This document shows, piece after piece, positions 16,839 through 25,308 of a DNA stretch of 57,081 nt (position 1 is the stretch's first letter; each line of letters starts with the position of its first letter). Where the stretch lies: the NCBI GenBank assembly GCA_944381505.1, contig CALWLK010000047.1, forward strand, positions 1 to 57,081, in the 5' to 3' direction. Below the pieces are notes generated by a model. The model was not told where the DNA came from, ran no database searches, and was given only the letters and a program-made list of their open reading frames with translations. The stretch comes from an uncultured Lachnospiraceae bacterium. Lineage in GTDB: Bacteria; Bacillota; Clostridia; Lachnospirales; Lachnospiraceae. A program made the translations under genes and the position numbers.

Positions 16839-19280
16839 TTAAATAAGCTTTGCCTCTTTGAAGGCCTTCACAAGTCTCTCGGCTGTCATCGGAGCTTCAT
16901 TCATGGCGACTCCCGTGGCGTTCAGTATGGCGTTTCTTATTGCCGGGGCCACGGGGATGGCGGGAGGCTCTCCCAAAGCCTTGTTTCCGTAAGGCCCCGA
17001 GGGATCATTGAGCTGAATGAACTTCACATGAAGCTTAGGTGTGTCCATGGCCGTGGGGATCTTATAATCAAGGAGATTTCCGTTTAAGGGCCTGCCTGTC
17101 TCCTCATCTATGAGAAGCTCCTCCGAAAGGCCGTAGCCGAGGCCCATACTCATGCCTCCGTGCACCTGAGCCTCCGCAAGCTTGGGATTGATAAGAATTC
17201 CCGAGTCATGCACGTTTACTATATCTTTCACAGTGACCTTTCCAAGGGGCATGTCCACCTCTATATCCGCAAAGCAGCATCCCGAGGCAAAGGTATTCTC
17301 CTTGCAGTGGCTCGTCACTTCGGCAGTGATGTGCTGTGAGCGGTCAAGGGAATGGAAGGCTGTGTCAGCAAGCACAGAGAGAGCAAAAAGCCTTCTGTCC
17401 GAAAATGCCGCGCCCTCTTTGGCCATGACTATGCAGTCCTCCTCCAGGTCGATAAGCTCTGTCTTTATATCCTCATCATCGGTTATTCCAAAGCTTTCCT
17501 TGAGTCTGTTCTTTGCCTCTCTCACAGTCTCGGCGTAGACTGTCTTTGAAATATCACTCACCTCATTTGCAAGCATATATCGTGCGTACTCGAGTATCCT
17601 CGCTTTGAGAAGCTCTCCGCATTTTTTACATGCCTTTCCGGATACGTAGGTCTGTCTCGAAGCGTAAGCTCCCGTGTCAAAGGGAGTCACGTCCGTATCC
17701 TGCGTGGAAACTATGTATATGTTCCCGCAGCTTATGCCCGTGGTCTCCGAGGCCATCTGTGTAAATACCGTATCGGCTCCTTGGCCTATCTCCGTCGCCC
17801 CCATCACAAGCTGCATGGAGCCGTCCTGATTAAGCACCATCCTGCAGGAGGCTGTTTCCAAAGATATAGGGTAGACGCCTGTCTTGTAGCAGAATATAGC
17901 CATTCCGACGCCCCGCCTTATATGTCCCTTTTGATCTTTGTATGCCGCTCTCTTTTCATCCCATTTGATGTATCTTCGGCCCTCCTCTATACACTTCTTA
18001 AGTCCGTAGGTAATGAAGGGTATCTTTGTTCCGGGATCGACGAAGCCCTCTCTCATACAGTTTTTCATCCTGAAATCGCAGGGGTCCTCCCCCGTGACGG
18101 CGCATATGTCGTCTGTAAGGCACTCTGTGAACCAGACAGACTGGGGGATACCGTAAGCTCTCATGGCTCCCGCAGTGGGAGATGAGGTATACACGGTAAT
18201 GCAGTCCACCTCCGAACCCATCTCATCTGCGTAGAGATCTTTAAATACCGTCCCGCAGTTTGCACATATAGCATGGCCGTGGGAAGCATATGCCCCGTTG
18301 TTGGCGTAGGCCTCAAGCTTCCTCGCAAGGAGCCTGCCGTCCTTTGTGAAAAGAGCCCTGCATCTTCCCTCTATGGCGTGTCGCGTCCTCGTACAGGATA
18401 TGGTCTCCTCCCGGCTTATCTCAAGGCGCACAGGCCTTCCCCCCACCTGCATGGAGAGAAAAGCGTTTAAGGGCTCATATAGCACGTCCTGCTTATTCCC
18501 GAAGCCTCCGCCTATGTAGGGTTTTATTATCCTCACCCTTCCCGCGGGAACTCCCAGCGCCATAGCCGTACACAGCCTCACTATATGGGGTATCTGAGTG
18601 GAGCTCGTGATGGTGATCTTCCCGTTTGCATCCACATAAGCCCAAGATACAGGAAGCTCCAAATGACAGTGGGATATCCTTGGCGTGTCGTAAGTTCTGT
18701 CTATAACTTCGATATTTTCTTTTCCAAAGCGTGCCTCCGCCTCGGAAACCGCCTTTTCAAAAGTAAAGTCCGGTCCTCCCATGATCATATGGGAATGGGC
18801 TATGACATTATCCTTCCTTATGTCCTCATGGAGAGGCGTTGCTCCGGCATCGAGGGCCTTCTCCACCGTCACTATAGGCTCGTACTCCTCGTACTCCACC
18901 TTGATAAGCTTCAGGGCCCGTGCCGCGGCAACCTCGTCCTCCGCCACCACGGCGGCTATGTCGTCACTGTAAAACCTGACTCTCTCATTTAATATTTTTC
19001 TGTCGCATATATCCTGATGAGCCTTTTCCACACTCCAAGGGTGCCCCGCGGTGGGGAACTGACAGTCGGGCGTGTCGAAGCATGTGACTATCTTCACCAC
19101 CCCGGGGACCTTCATGGCCTCCGCGATATCAAAGCTTTTAACTTTTCCGTTTGCTATTTCCGAGTGAAGCACCTTGGCATGCAATATACCCTTGGGTTCA
19201 AGATCGGCGGTGTAACGGGCTTCACCTGTCACCTTTCCGTATGCGTCAACTCTCGTAAGCTCCCTGCCTACCGATTTCAT
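16839..19280 (-). CDS. xdhA: Xanthine dehydrogenase molybdenum-binding subunit
   Basis: 813 residues, the catalytic subunit that hydroxylates hypoxanthine or xanthine. The N-terminal aldehyde oxidase/xanthine dehydrogenase a/b hammerhead is followed by molybdopterin-binding motifs GGGFGNKQD (about 270), RAYGIPQ (about 375) and the C-terminal catalytic Glu in NKALGEPPA (about 770). Slightly longer than E. coli XdhA (about 750), with extra residues around 580-660. AAAGGAG precedes the ATG. The accessory gene upstream suggests a selenium-dependent enzyme with a labile Se on Mo, which is inference. Confidence 0.9.
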   Translation of the reverse strand: MKSVGRELTRVDAYGKVTGEARYTADLEPKGILHAKVLHSEIANGKVKSFDIAEAMKVPGVVKIVTCFDTPDCQFPTAGHPWSVEKAHQDICDRKILNERVRFYSDDIAAVVAEDEVAAARALKLIKVEYEEYEPIVTVEKALDAGATPLHEDIRKDNVIAHSHMIMGGPDFTFEKAVSEAEARFGKENIEVIDRTYDTPRISHCHLELPVSWAYVDANGKITITSSTQIPHIVRLCTAMALGVPAGRVRIIKPYIGGGFGNKQDVLYEPLNAFLSMQVGGRPVRLEISREETISCTRTRHAIEGRCRALFTKDGRLLARKLEAYANNGAYASHGHAICANCGTVFKDLYADEMGSEVDCITVYTSSPTAGAMRAYGIPQSVWFTECLTDDICAVTGEDPCDFRMKNCMREGFVDPGTKIPFITYGLKKCIEEGRRYIKWDEKRAAYKDQKGHIRRGVGMAIFCYKTGVYPISLETASCRMVLNQDGSMQLVMGATEIGQGADTVFTQMASETTGISCGNIYIVSTQDTDVTPFDTGAYASRQTYVSGKACKKCGELLKARILEYARYMLANEVSDISKTVYAETVREAKNRLKESFGITDDEDIKTELIDLEEDCIVMAKEGAAFSDRRLFALSVLADTAFHSLDRSQHITAEVTSHCKENTFASGCCFADIEVDMPLGKVTVKDIVNVHDSGILINPKLAEAQVHGGMSMGLGYGLSEELLIDEETGRPLNGNLLDYKIPTAMDTPKLHVKFIQLNDPSGPYGNKALGEPPAIPVAPAIRNAILNATGVAMNEAPMTAERLVKAFKEAKLI

Positions 19281-19295
19281 TCGGTTCTCCTTTCA

Positions 19296-19330
19296 GTCCG
19301 TAAGCCCGCTGTCTTTTGGGGCATACGGAC
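19296..19330 (-). repeat. Hairpin between the EF2563-type gene and xdhA
   Basis: GTCCGTA (19296-19302) pairs with TACGGAC (19324-19330), extended inward by GCCC with GGGC. It sits in the 84-base gap before xdhA, just ahead of its ribosome site, so it may affect mRNA stability or translation. No T-tract follows. Confidence 0.55.
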
Positions 19331-19364
19331 ATCCGATTTCCGTAATCTATATAACTTTGCTTTT

Positions 19365-20192
19365 TTAAAGCGGTATATTTTTCTTTGCCGCCACGTACAT
19401 TATGGCGCAGAGGGTGCTCCCCCCGAGGCTCCTTGCCTTATCAGATATGGTAAAGCAGTTGTCGTGTTCCTCTTTCCTCGCGTCGATGTCCGCAATCTTA
19501 AATCCCTCAGTCACCGGGAAGCTGTCCCTTATAAGGCCTCTCAAAAGCCCCGTAAATGTCGCCTTCACCTCGTGCTCCGCTCCGGAATCCTCCCTTATGA
19601 CAGCTATAGTCTGACCTTCCTCCACTATATCTCCTATAGAAGACCTGTTATAAAGCACACCCTTTGCGGATGCATGTATCACCCTGTCCGAGGAGTGTCC
19701 TGCTATAAGCCCCGGGACCCCTGAGTTCGGTATGGCAAAGCCTGTCTCGTAAAGCCTTCCGAGGTTATGTCCTCGCTTTGTCTCCACCACTATATCCGCA
19801 TCGACTCCCGCCTCGAATCCGGGGCCGAGAGCCACCACTATGTCTGCCATATCCTTCCGTGTTCCCATATTTTTCTTGGCAATGATGGCGTCCACCAAGG
19901 CGAAGGGCCTCATCTTCGAAAGCACGCTGCACTCAGGGTCCTTGAGCATTGCCACATTTACCGAATCTATCTCCTTTAAAGCTGAGGAAAGATCCTCGCA
20001 GAGCACGCATTTAATCCCCTCTATCTCCGAGCTTCCCTCATAGCAGGCCTCGCTGAAGGCCACCGAGCGCCTGATTGCGGAGGGCATCTCCGTCTCCAAA
20101 GAAAGGACCCCGAAGCCTGCCTTATGCAAGACCGAGATCACTCCCGTAGCCAGATCTCCTCCCCCTCTCACTATTATTATCTTCCTGTTCAT
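19365..20192 (-). CDS. EF2563/YqeB-type selenium-dependent molybdenum hydroxylase accessory protein
   Basis: 275 residues matching the EF2563/YqeB family, which occurs with selenium-dependent molybdenum hydroxylases. Visible landmarks are the Gly-rich start IIIVRGGGDLATGV, ALVDAIIAKKN near residue 105, VALGPGFEAGVDADIVVETKRGH near 122-144 and GFAIPNSGVPGLIAGHSSDRV. Its exact activity is unknown; a role in adding or handling the selenium-containing cofactor is proposed from co-occurrence. Its position between adenine deaminase and xdhA supports that. AGAGGATG precedes the ATG. Confidence 0.85.
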   Translation of the reverse strand: MNRKIIIVRGGGDLATGVISVLHKAGFGVLSLETEMPSAIRRSVAFSEACYEGSSEIEGIKCVLCEDLSSALKEIDSVNVAMLKDPECSVLSKMRPFALVDAIIAKKNMGTRKDMADIVVALGPGFEAGVDADIVVETKRGHNLGRLYETGFAIPNSGVPGLIAGHSSDRVIHASAKGVLYNRSSIGDIVEEGQTIAVIREDSGAEHEVKATFTGLLRGLIRDSFPVTEGFKIADIDARKEEHDNCFTISDKARSLGGSTLCAIMYVAAKKNIPL

Positions 20193-20245
20193 TTCAGCAT
20201 CCTCTATGTATTAAATGAAATATAGCCAAAGCTTTATTTTCCTAA

Positions 20246-21946
20246 TTATTTTATCAGTTTAAACTCCACCGTATCCAAAAGCCCCCTTGGAGTTATCCTT
20301 ATCTCCGGTATTACGGGGAGCGCAAGGAAGGACAAAGTTATAAAGGGATCCACATCATCAGGTATCCCCATGGCGTGAGCCTTGTTTATCATTCGCTCCA
20401 ACTTTCCGCTCACGTTTTCGTACCCTGCGTCGGACATCAGTCCCATCACGGGAAGCGGAAGAGTGTCATATACCTCTCCGTTTTCCACAAGGCTGTAGCC
20501 TCCCCGGGAAGCTATGACGGCGTTTACCGCCAGAGCCATATCCCTGTCGTTATCTCCCACCACGATAATGTTGTGTGAGTCGTGGGAGACGCTTGATGCA
20601 ACGGCCCCGTTTTCAATGCCGTAGCGTGAGCATATTCCCACTCCGATCTTTCCCGTTCCTCTGTGTCTCTCTATCGCGGCTATCTTATTGAGGCCGTTTG
20701 CAGGTATGTAGTTATCCGTATCTCCAATGGCCTTCTCCCTGTGCTTTGTGGTTATCTGGGAGGCGTCAAGCTCTATGATGTGGGCCTTATTCCCTTTGAT
20801 CGGCAGCCTGAAGTCCGCCTCCTTAAGCTCGCTTAAATGCACCGTCTCTCCGAGCTCCCTCGGGCAGGGCTTTATCTCAGGTTTTTTCTCGGGGTCTATC
20901 CTTTTGCCTTTAAAGAACACGGCTTTTATATCCATCTCCTCAAGGCTTCCCACCACCGCCATGTCAGCCTGATACCCGGGTGCCAAGGCCCCCAAATGTC
21001 TCAGGCCGTAACAGCGCGCTGTATTTACAGTGGCCATTTTAATAGCCTTGAAGGGAGAAAGCCCCAGCTCTATGGCCTTTTTCACGTTGTAGCCTATATG
21101 TCCGTCCCTCAGTATGTCTTCAATGTGTTTGTCATCGGTGCAGAAGGAGAAGCAGTCTGTGGGGGTATTGTGCTTAACTATACCCTTTACTATGGCCTCA
21201 AGGTTGTGGGCGGCACTGCCCTCTCTGATATTCACATGGATGCCGCGCCTTACCTCCTCCATGGCGTACTCATAGGAGGTGCACTCGTGATCCGTGCGTA
21301 TTCCTGCAAGGGCATAGGCTGAAAGCTCCTCGGAAGGGAGATAGGGAGCGTGTCCGTCCGATATCTTTTCCTCAAAAAGCTCAAGCTTCTCGTGAAGCTT
21401 TCTGTCCCCGTACACCACTCCCGGATCGTTCATCACCTCACCCAGCCCCAATATCCTGGGATTTTTAAGGTAGGGAGCCATCTTTTCTGCCGTGAGCTCG
21501 CAGCCGTTGTCGTCAAACTCGGTGGCAGGCACACAGGAGGGAAGCATCACGTAAACATTTGCCGGAGAATCCTCCGTCTGGTCCAAGATGTAATCAATGC
21601 CCTCAGTGCCGGAGACATTTGCAGCCTCATGGGGGTCAACTATAAACGTTGTGGTGCCGCAGGCCGCCGCCAGACTAACCAGCTCGTTGGGTGTGACCAT
21701 GGTGGACTCGAGATGCAGATGGGCGTCTATAAGTCCGGGTATAAGGTATTTTCCCTCAAGGTCAATTTCCTCATTTCCCTCGTAAAAGGTGCCTATGCCG
21801 GCAATCACACCGTCGCAGACAGCCACATCGGCCCTGTGTACTTCCTCGGTAAAAACGTCCACAACCCTTGCGTTTTTAAGTACAAGGTCAGCCTTCTTCT
21901 CTCCGAGAGTGACCTTGGATATTTTCATGAATCTGTCGTATTTCAT
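20246..21946 (-). CDS. ade: Adenine deaminase
   Basis: Deaminates adenine to hypoxanthine and ammonia, feeding xanthine dehydrogenase downstream. 566 residues, normal length. Amidohydrolase metal motifs are DAHLHLEST (about 73-81), DPHEAAN (about 104-110), RTDHECTS (about 218) and FCTDDKH (about 268-275), with the C-terminal VSHDSHNIIVVG typical of this family. GGAGGAG lies seven bases before the ATG. A 12-codon reading frame with its own strong ribosome site ends two bases before this start. It heads the purine operon. Confidence 0.95.
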   Translation of the reverse strand: MKYDRFMKISKVTLGEKKADLVLKNARVVDVFTEEVHRADVAVCDGVIAGIGTFYEGNEEIDLEGKYLIPGLIDAHLHLESTMVTPNELVSLAAACGTTTFIVDPHEAANVSGTEGIDYILDQTEDSPANVYVMLPSCVPATEFDDNGCELTAEKMAPYLKNPRILGLGEVMNDPGVVYGDRKLHEKLELFEEKISDGHAPYLPSEELSAYALAGIRTDHECTSYEYAMEEVRRGIHVNIREGSAAHNLEAIVKGIVKHNTPTDCFSFCTDDKHIEDILRDGHIGYNVKKAIELGLSPFKAIKMATVNTARCYGLRHLGALAPGYQADMAVVGSLEEMDIKAVFFKGKRIDPEKKPEIKPCPRELGETVHLSELKEADFRLPIKGNKAHIIELDASQITTKHREKAIGDTDNYIPANGLNKIAAIERHRGTGKIGVGICSRYGIENGAVASSVSHDSHNIIVVGDNDRDMALAVNAVIASRGGYSLVENGEVYDTLPLPVMGLMSDAGYENVSGKLERMINKAHAMGIPDDVDPFITLSFLALPVIPEIRITPRGLLDTVEFKLIK

Positions 21947-21948
21947 TC

Positions 21949-21987
21949 TTATTCTCCTCCGGTTGCTCCATAAAGCTCCTCACGCAT
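21949..21987 (-). CDS. Putative 12-residue leader peptide of the purine operon
   Basis: Reading frame MREELYGATGGE followed by TAA. GGAGGAAGG lies five bases before its ATG, a better ribosome site than most genes here have, and its stop ends two bases before the ade start. The ade ribosome site lies inside its last codons, so ribosomes reading the leader could expose or block it. No codon run hinting at classical attenuation is present. It may also be chance. Confidence 0.45.
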   Translation of the reverse strand: MREELYGATGGE

Positions 21988-22035
21988 GTATCCTTCCTCC
22001 GGCAATTCCCCGCAATGTATATGCAAATTAAAATA

Positions 22036-22064
22036 ATTATACAATGCATTATGGCAAAAGTCAT
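22036..22064 (-). promoter_or_regulatory. Predicted promoter of the purine operon
   Basis: On the minus strand ATGACT (22059-22064) and a perfect TATAAT (22036-22041) are 17 bases apart. Transcription would start about 80 bases before ade, and the transcript would include the leader frame. Confidence 0.55.
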
Positions 22065-22128
22065 CTTGTATTCTTTTTTCTACATATAAAAACTCTAATA
22101 GTTTTTTATACTTTTCTCCCTTCTTTTA

Positions 22129-22157
22129 TTGTTACAACTCGTCAGTTCAGGTATAAT
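22129..22157 (+). promoter_or_regulatory. Predicted promoter of the Rpn-like gene
   Basis: TTGTTA (22129-22134) and TATAAT (22152-22157) with a 17-base spacer, divergent from the purine operon promoter. Confidence 0.6.
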
Positions 22158-22219
22158 GAAATCGGGATGATGTTTTTCGCTTGGAGAGCAAAAAATAACA
22201 TAAGGAGTTTTTTGATCCC

Positions 22220-23086
22220 ATGAACACGAAAAACACATATTCTTCACAAGTCCTTTCTCCATCTGAAAAGTGGAGAAGGGCCGGAATTTCCGACGACTTT
22301 ATCTTCGGAAAGCTCATGACCGCTTACCCCGGCATCTACCTTGAACTTCTCAGAAGGATACTTCCCGAACTTGATATCGAAAGTATCTCCTACAGTGAAC
22401 GGCAGAAATCGGTAGACAACTCTTTTGACTCCAAGGGCATAAGGTTGGATGTGTTTGTCCGTGACGAAAGCAAAAGGACCTATACTGTGGAGATGCAGAT
22501 GACCGATAGTGGAAGTCTGGCAAGAAGAAGCAGATATTATCAAAGTATGACGGATCTTATGCTTTTGGAAAGAGGTGGCCTGTACGAGGAGCTTCCCGAA
22601 AGCTATGTCATCTTCATTTGTCCCTTTGATCCCTTCGGATGTGGAAGAAGTATATACTGCTTCCGAAACATCTGTCTGCAGGACAAAGAAACAACCCTTG
22701 ACGACGGGACGGAGAAAATATTCCTCAACGCTCAAGGAAGAGAAGGTGAGGAAGGTGCCGGGCTTAAAGGCTTTCTCGACCTTGTGGCCGGCAGAGAACC
22801 CGAGCCGGCTTTTGAAGACAGCTTCACAGCAGATATAAGGAGAGCTTTGGACGAGGTAAAGAAAAATCGTGAATGGAGGCGAGAATATATGACTCTCGAA
22901 ATGAAATTCAGGGAGATAGAAAGAGAAGCTACCGAAAAAGGTATTGAACAGGGTAAATCCTACGGGCTTAAGGAAGGGATGGTTTCCGCTTTCAAAGAGA
23001 TGGGGCTTTCAGATAAAGATATTCTCGAAAAGCTCATGTCCAAGTTTAATATCAACAAAAAGGAAGCTGAGAAATATTTGAAGTAA
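22220..23086 (+). CDS. Rpn family nuclease (PD-(D/E)XK transposase-like)
   Basis: 288 residues. The N-terminal region (SDDFIFGKLM, then GIRLDVFVRDESKRTYTVEMQM with the Asp and Glu-x-Gln of a PD-(D/E)XK nuclease, then RRSRYYQSMTD) matches the Rpn/YhgA-like family, often labelled transposase but known as recombination-promoting nucleases. The C-terminal 90 residues are charged and helical (REIEREATEKGIEQGKSYG), typical of these proteins. It is a lone gene with its own promoter and terminator. AAGGAG lies 12 bases before the ATG, farther than usual. No terminal repeats suggest a movable element. Confidence 0.85.
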   Translation: MNTKNTYSSQVLSPSEKWRRAGISDDFIFGKLMTAYPGIYLELLRRILPELDIESISYSERQKSVDNSFDSKGIRLDVFVRDESKRTYTVEMQMTDSGSLARRSRYYQSMTDLMLLERGGLYEELPESYVIFICPFDPFGCGRSIYCFRNICLQDKETTLDDGTEKIFLNAQGREGEEGAGLKGFLDLVAGREPEPAFEDSFTADIRRALDEVKKNREWRREYMTLEMKFREIEREATEKGIEQGKSYGLKEGMVSAFKEMGLSDKDILEKLMSKFNINKKEAEKYLK

Positions 23087-23150
23087 GCCGGCAGAGGAAA
23101 ATCGACCTTTTTCGGATGCGGCAGGCTTAGAGCACCGGCTTTCATAAAAT

Positions 23151-23207
23151 AAAAAGCGGAATTTCCACGCACATATCACAAACACGTGCCTGGATATCCC
23201 GCTTTTT
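23151..23207. terminator. Bidirectional terminator
   Basis: A 22-base stem with three mismatches: AAAAAGCGG at 23151 pairs with the arm ending CCGCTTTTT at 23207. A-tract on the left and T-tract on the right let it stop both the Rpn-like gene and the converging peptide operon. Confidence 0.85.
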
Positions 23208-23215
23208 TATCCTGT

Positions 23216-24499
23216 TTACTCAAAAAACTCTGTCACAGCCTTCACCATATATTCTGTGTCCTTTATTCCCGCCGTCTCATAGGGGGAATGCATGGCAAGC
23301 TGAGGAAGACCTATGTCCACGCTCTTAAGGGCGACCTTCGTATTTGAAATATTGCCGAGGGTGGAGCCTCCGAGCATATCGGAGCGGTTCACAAATATCT
23401 GATAGGGCACTCCCGCCTTCATGCACAGTGCTTTGAAGAAGGCGGCGGAAAGTCCGTCCGTACAATACTTCTGCTGTGCATTATATTTTATGACTATGCC
23501 ATCGTTTATATACACTCTGTTTGTGGGGTCCGTGAGCTCCTTACGGTTGGGATGGACTGCGTGGGCATTGTCCGCCGAGAGCATTATTCCCCCGGAAAGC
23601 ATCCTCAGGTAGTCCTCATAGTCCGCATTTATACCTCTACATATGCGCATGAGCACGTCATAAAGGAAGGTTGAGCCTGCACCCTGTCTTGTGCCGCTTC
23701 CCACCTCTTCATTATCAAAGACGCAGTAAAGGCTTATGTGCTTTTTCTTTTCTCCTTTGACAAATCCTGCGAGAGTGCTGTAAGCGCACTGGAGGTCATC
23801 AAGCCTTGGAGCCGAGATAAACTCCTCATCAGCACCCCAAATGCTTCCCTCCGCACGATTGTAGAGGTAGAGGTCATGGCTGAGTATATCCTTCTCCTCC
23901 ACTCCTGCATTCTCGGCGATGATCCTCATAAATCTGTCCTTTTCCCCGTCCATGGCAAAAAGCGGAAGCATGTCTGTCTGAGGGTCATACTTGTAGCCGT
24001 CGTTTACGTTCCTGTTCATGTGGATGGCCACATTAGGGATGATAAGGAGATCTCTGTCTATATTTACCTCTATCTCCTTTATTCCCGTTCCCTCTCCATC
24101 CTCAGGCTCTCCTTTTACAAAGATCCTTCCCGCCACGGAAAGGGGTCTGTCAAACCAAGGAGCACAGAGCATACCTCCGTATTTTTCAGTGTTGAGAGTA
24201 ATGTATTTGTTCTCAACGCAGATCTCCGGGTTCTCCTTTATCTTAAATGTGGGTGAATCCGAGTGGGCCGCTGTGATCCTCACCGACAGATCGTGATTTT
24301 CCGGGATGTAGAAGGCTATCACAGAGGAGTTGTTCCTGACTGTAAAATATCCACCCTCCTTAAGCTCCCATCTGTCTGACTCCTTGAGCTCCTTAAAGCC
24401 GTTTTCCGAGAGTCTTTTTGTGATCTCTGTCACAGCATGAAAACAGCTCGGGCTGTTTTTTATAAATTTAAGAAGATCCTTACCGGTCTCTTTAAACAT
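23216..24499 (-). CDS. M18 family metalloaminopeptidase
   Basis: Removes N-terminal residues, in this family mostly Asp/Glu and other residues, in the cytosol. 427 residues with the di-metal motifs: AAHSDSPTFK (His, about 78), APRLDD (Asp), FDNEEVGSGT (Glu catalytic and metal), MLSADNAHAVHPN and the C-terminal LAMHSPYE (His). I start at 24499 with GGAGGAA upstream; the frame stays open to 24565 but that would overlap the racemase gene. Last gene of the peptide operon, ending at a shared terminator. Confidence 0.9.
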   Translation of the reverse strand: MFKETGKDLLKFIKNSPSCFHAVTEITKRLSENGFKELKESDRWELKEGGYFTVRNNSSVIAFYIPENHDLSVRITAAHSDSPTFKIKENPEICVENKYITLNTEKYGGMLCAPWFDRPLSVAGRIFVKGEPEDGEGTGIKEIEVNIDRDLLIIPNVAIHMNRNVNDGYKYDPQTDMLPLFAMDGEKDRFMRIIAENAGVEEKDILSHDLYLYNRAEGSIWGADEEFISAPRLDDLQCAYSTLAGFVKGEKKKHISLYCVFDNEEVGSGTRQGAGSTFLYDVLMRICRGINADYEDYLRMLSGGIMLSADNAHAVHPNRKELTDPTNRVYINDGIVIKYNAQQKYCTDGLSAAFFKALCMKAGVPYQIFVNRSDMLGGSTLGNISNTKVALKSVDIGLPQLAMHSPYETAGIKDTEYMVKAVTEFFE

Positions 24500-24509
24500 A
24501 TATTTCCTC

Positions 24510-25220
24510 CTATCCTCTGCAAAATTCCAGACATCTGTCCGCAAGGACATCCATGGGGTCAACATAGAAGCTCTTTGAGAGGGACAGCTCCTTCCTCACC
24601 ACCGAGAGCTCCGTGCAGGCAAGGACAGCTCCGTCGCAGCCTGAGTCAAGGCAATTTATCTCTATGGAATCCCATATCTTCCAGTCAGCAGGCTTGTTCT
24701 GCTTTATGAGCCCGTATATGGTATGCATCACCTTTTTCTGAGTTTCCTCCGAAGGAGCGTAGGGCTCCACACCGTACTTTTCCAGCTCCTTCTGATAGAG
24801 CTTTGTCTTTATGGTCCCGTCGGAGGCAAGTATGGCTATCTTCTTTCCCTCGAATCTACTTTGGAGCTCCTTCGCCGTCTCCCTTATCATATGTATAAAG
24901 GGGATCCCTGCCTCATCCTCTATCATGTCCACAAAGTAGTGGGCTGTGTTGCAGGTTACGGCCGCTGCGTCGCAGCCTGCTCCCTTCAATATCCTCACAT
25001 CTCTTAGCATCCTCTCTCTCACCGCCTCTGTATCCCCCGACAGTATGGCTCCCGTCCTGTCAGGCATGGAGGCGTCGCTCAATATGAGCATATCTATATT
25101 GTCCTGATCGCACTTTGCGTCTGTCTTTTCGATGATCATCTCATAAAAGAGCTTTGAGGCAAGGGGCCCCATGCCGCCTATCACTCCCAGCATCTTCTTA
25201 TTGTTTTTTAATCCTTCCAT
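24510..25220 (-). CDS. Aspartate/glutamate racemase family protein
   Basis: 236 residues of the cofactor-independent two-cysteine racemase fold. GVIGGMGPLAS near the N terminus and the two catalytic cysteines in TCNTAHYF and LACTELSV are present. The family interconverts L- and D-aspartate (or glutamate). ATG at 25220 has GAGGA eight bases upstream; the frame would otherwise begin with GTG at 25235. Lying between a D-aminopeptidase and an aminopeptidase, it may convert D-Asp released from peptides to L-Asp for the aspartase encoded nearby; that link is inference. Confidence 0.85.
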   Translation of the reverse strand: MEGLKNNKKMLGVIGGMGPLASKLFYEMIIEKTDAKCDQDNIDMLILSDASMPDRTGAILSGDTEAVRERMLRDVRILKGAGCDAAAVTCNTAHYFVDMIEDEAGIPFIHMIRETAKELQSRFEGKKIAILASDGTIKTKLYQKELEKYGVEPYAPSEETQKKVMHTIYGLIKQNKPADWKIWDSIEINCLDSGCDGAVLACTELSVVRKELSLSKSFYVDPMDVLADRCLEFCRG

Positions 25221-25245
25221 AAGGCTTATCCTCACATTACATGAC

Positions 25246-25280
25246 CCTGAGGAGGGCTCTTTATCAAAGCTTTCCTCAGG
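25246..25280 (-). repeat. Intercistronic hairpin in the peptide operon
   Basis: CCTGAGGA (25246-25253) and TCCTCAGG (25273-25280), a perfect 8-bp inverted repeat between dppA and the racemase gene. No T-tract follows on the minus strand, so processing or stabilisation is likelier than termination. Confidence 0.5.
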
Positions 25281-25308
25281 ATCATTTTTTGATATATTTT
25301 ACGTTAAG

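Noticed and set aside
21988-22219. Purine riboswitch before adenine deaminase
   Set aside because: The conserved core and paired loops of the purine aptamer are not found on either strand.
22220-23207. Insertion sequence around the transposase-like gene
   Set aside because: No terminal inverted repeats or target duplications seen; the inverted repeat at its end is a bidirectional terminator with A and T tracts.
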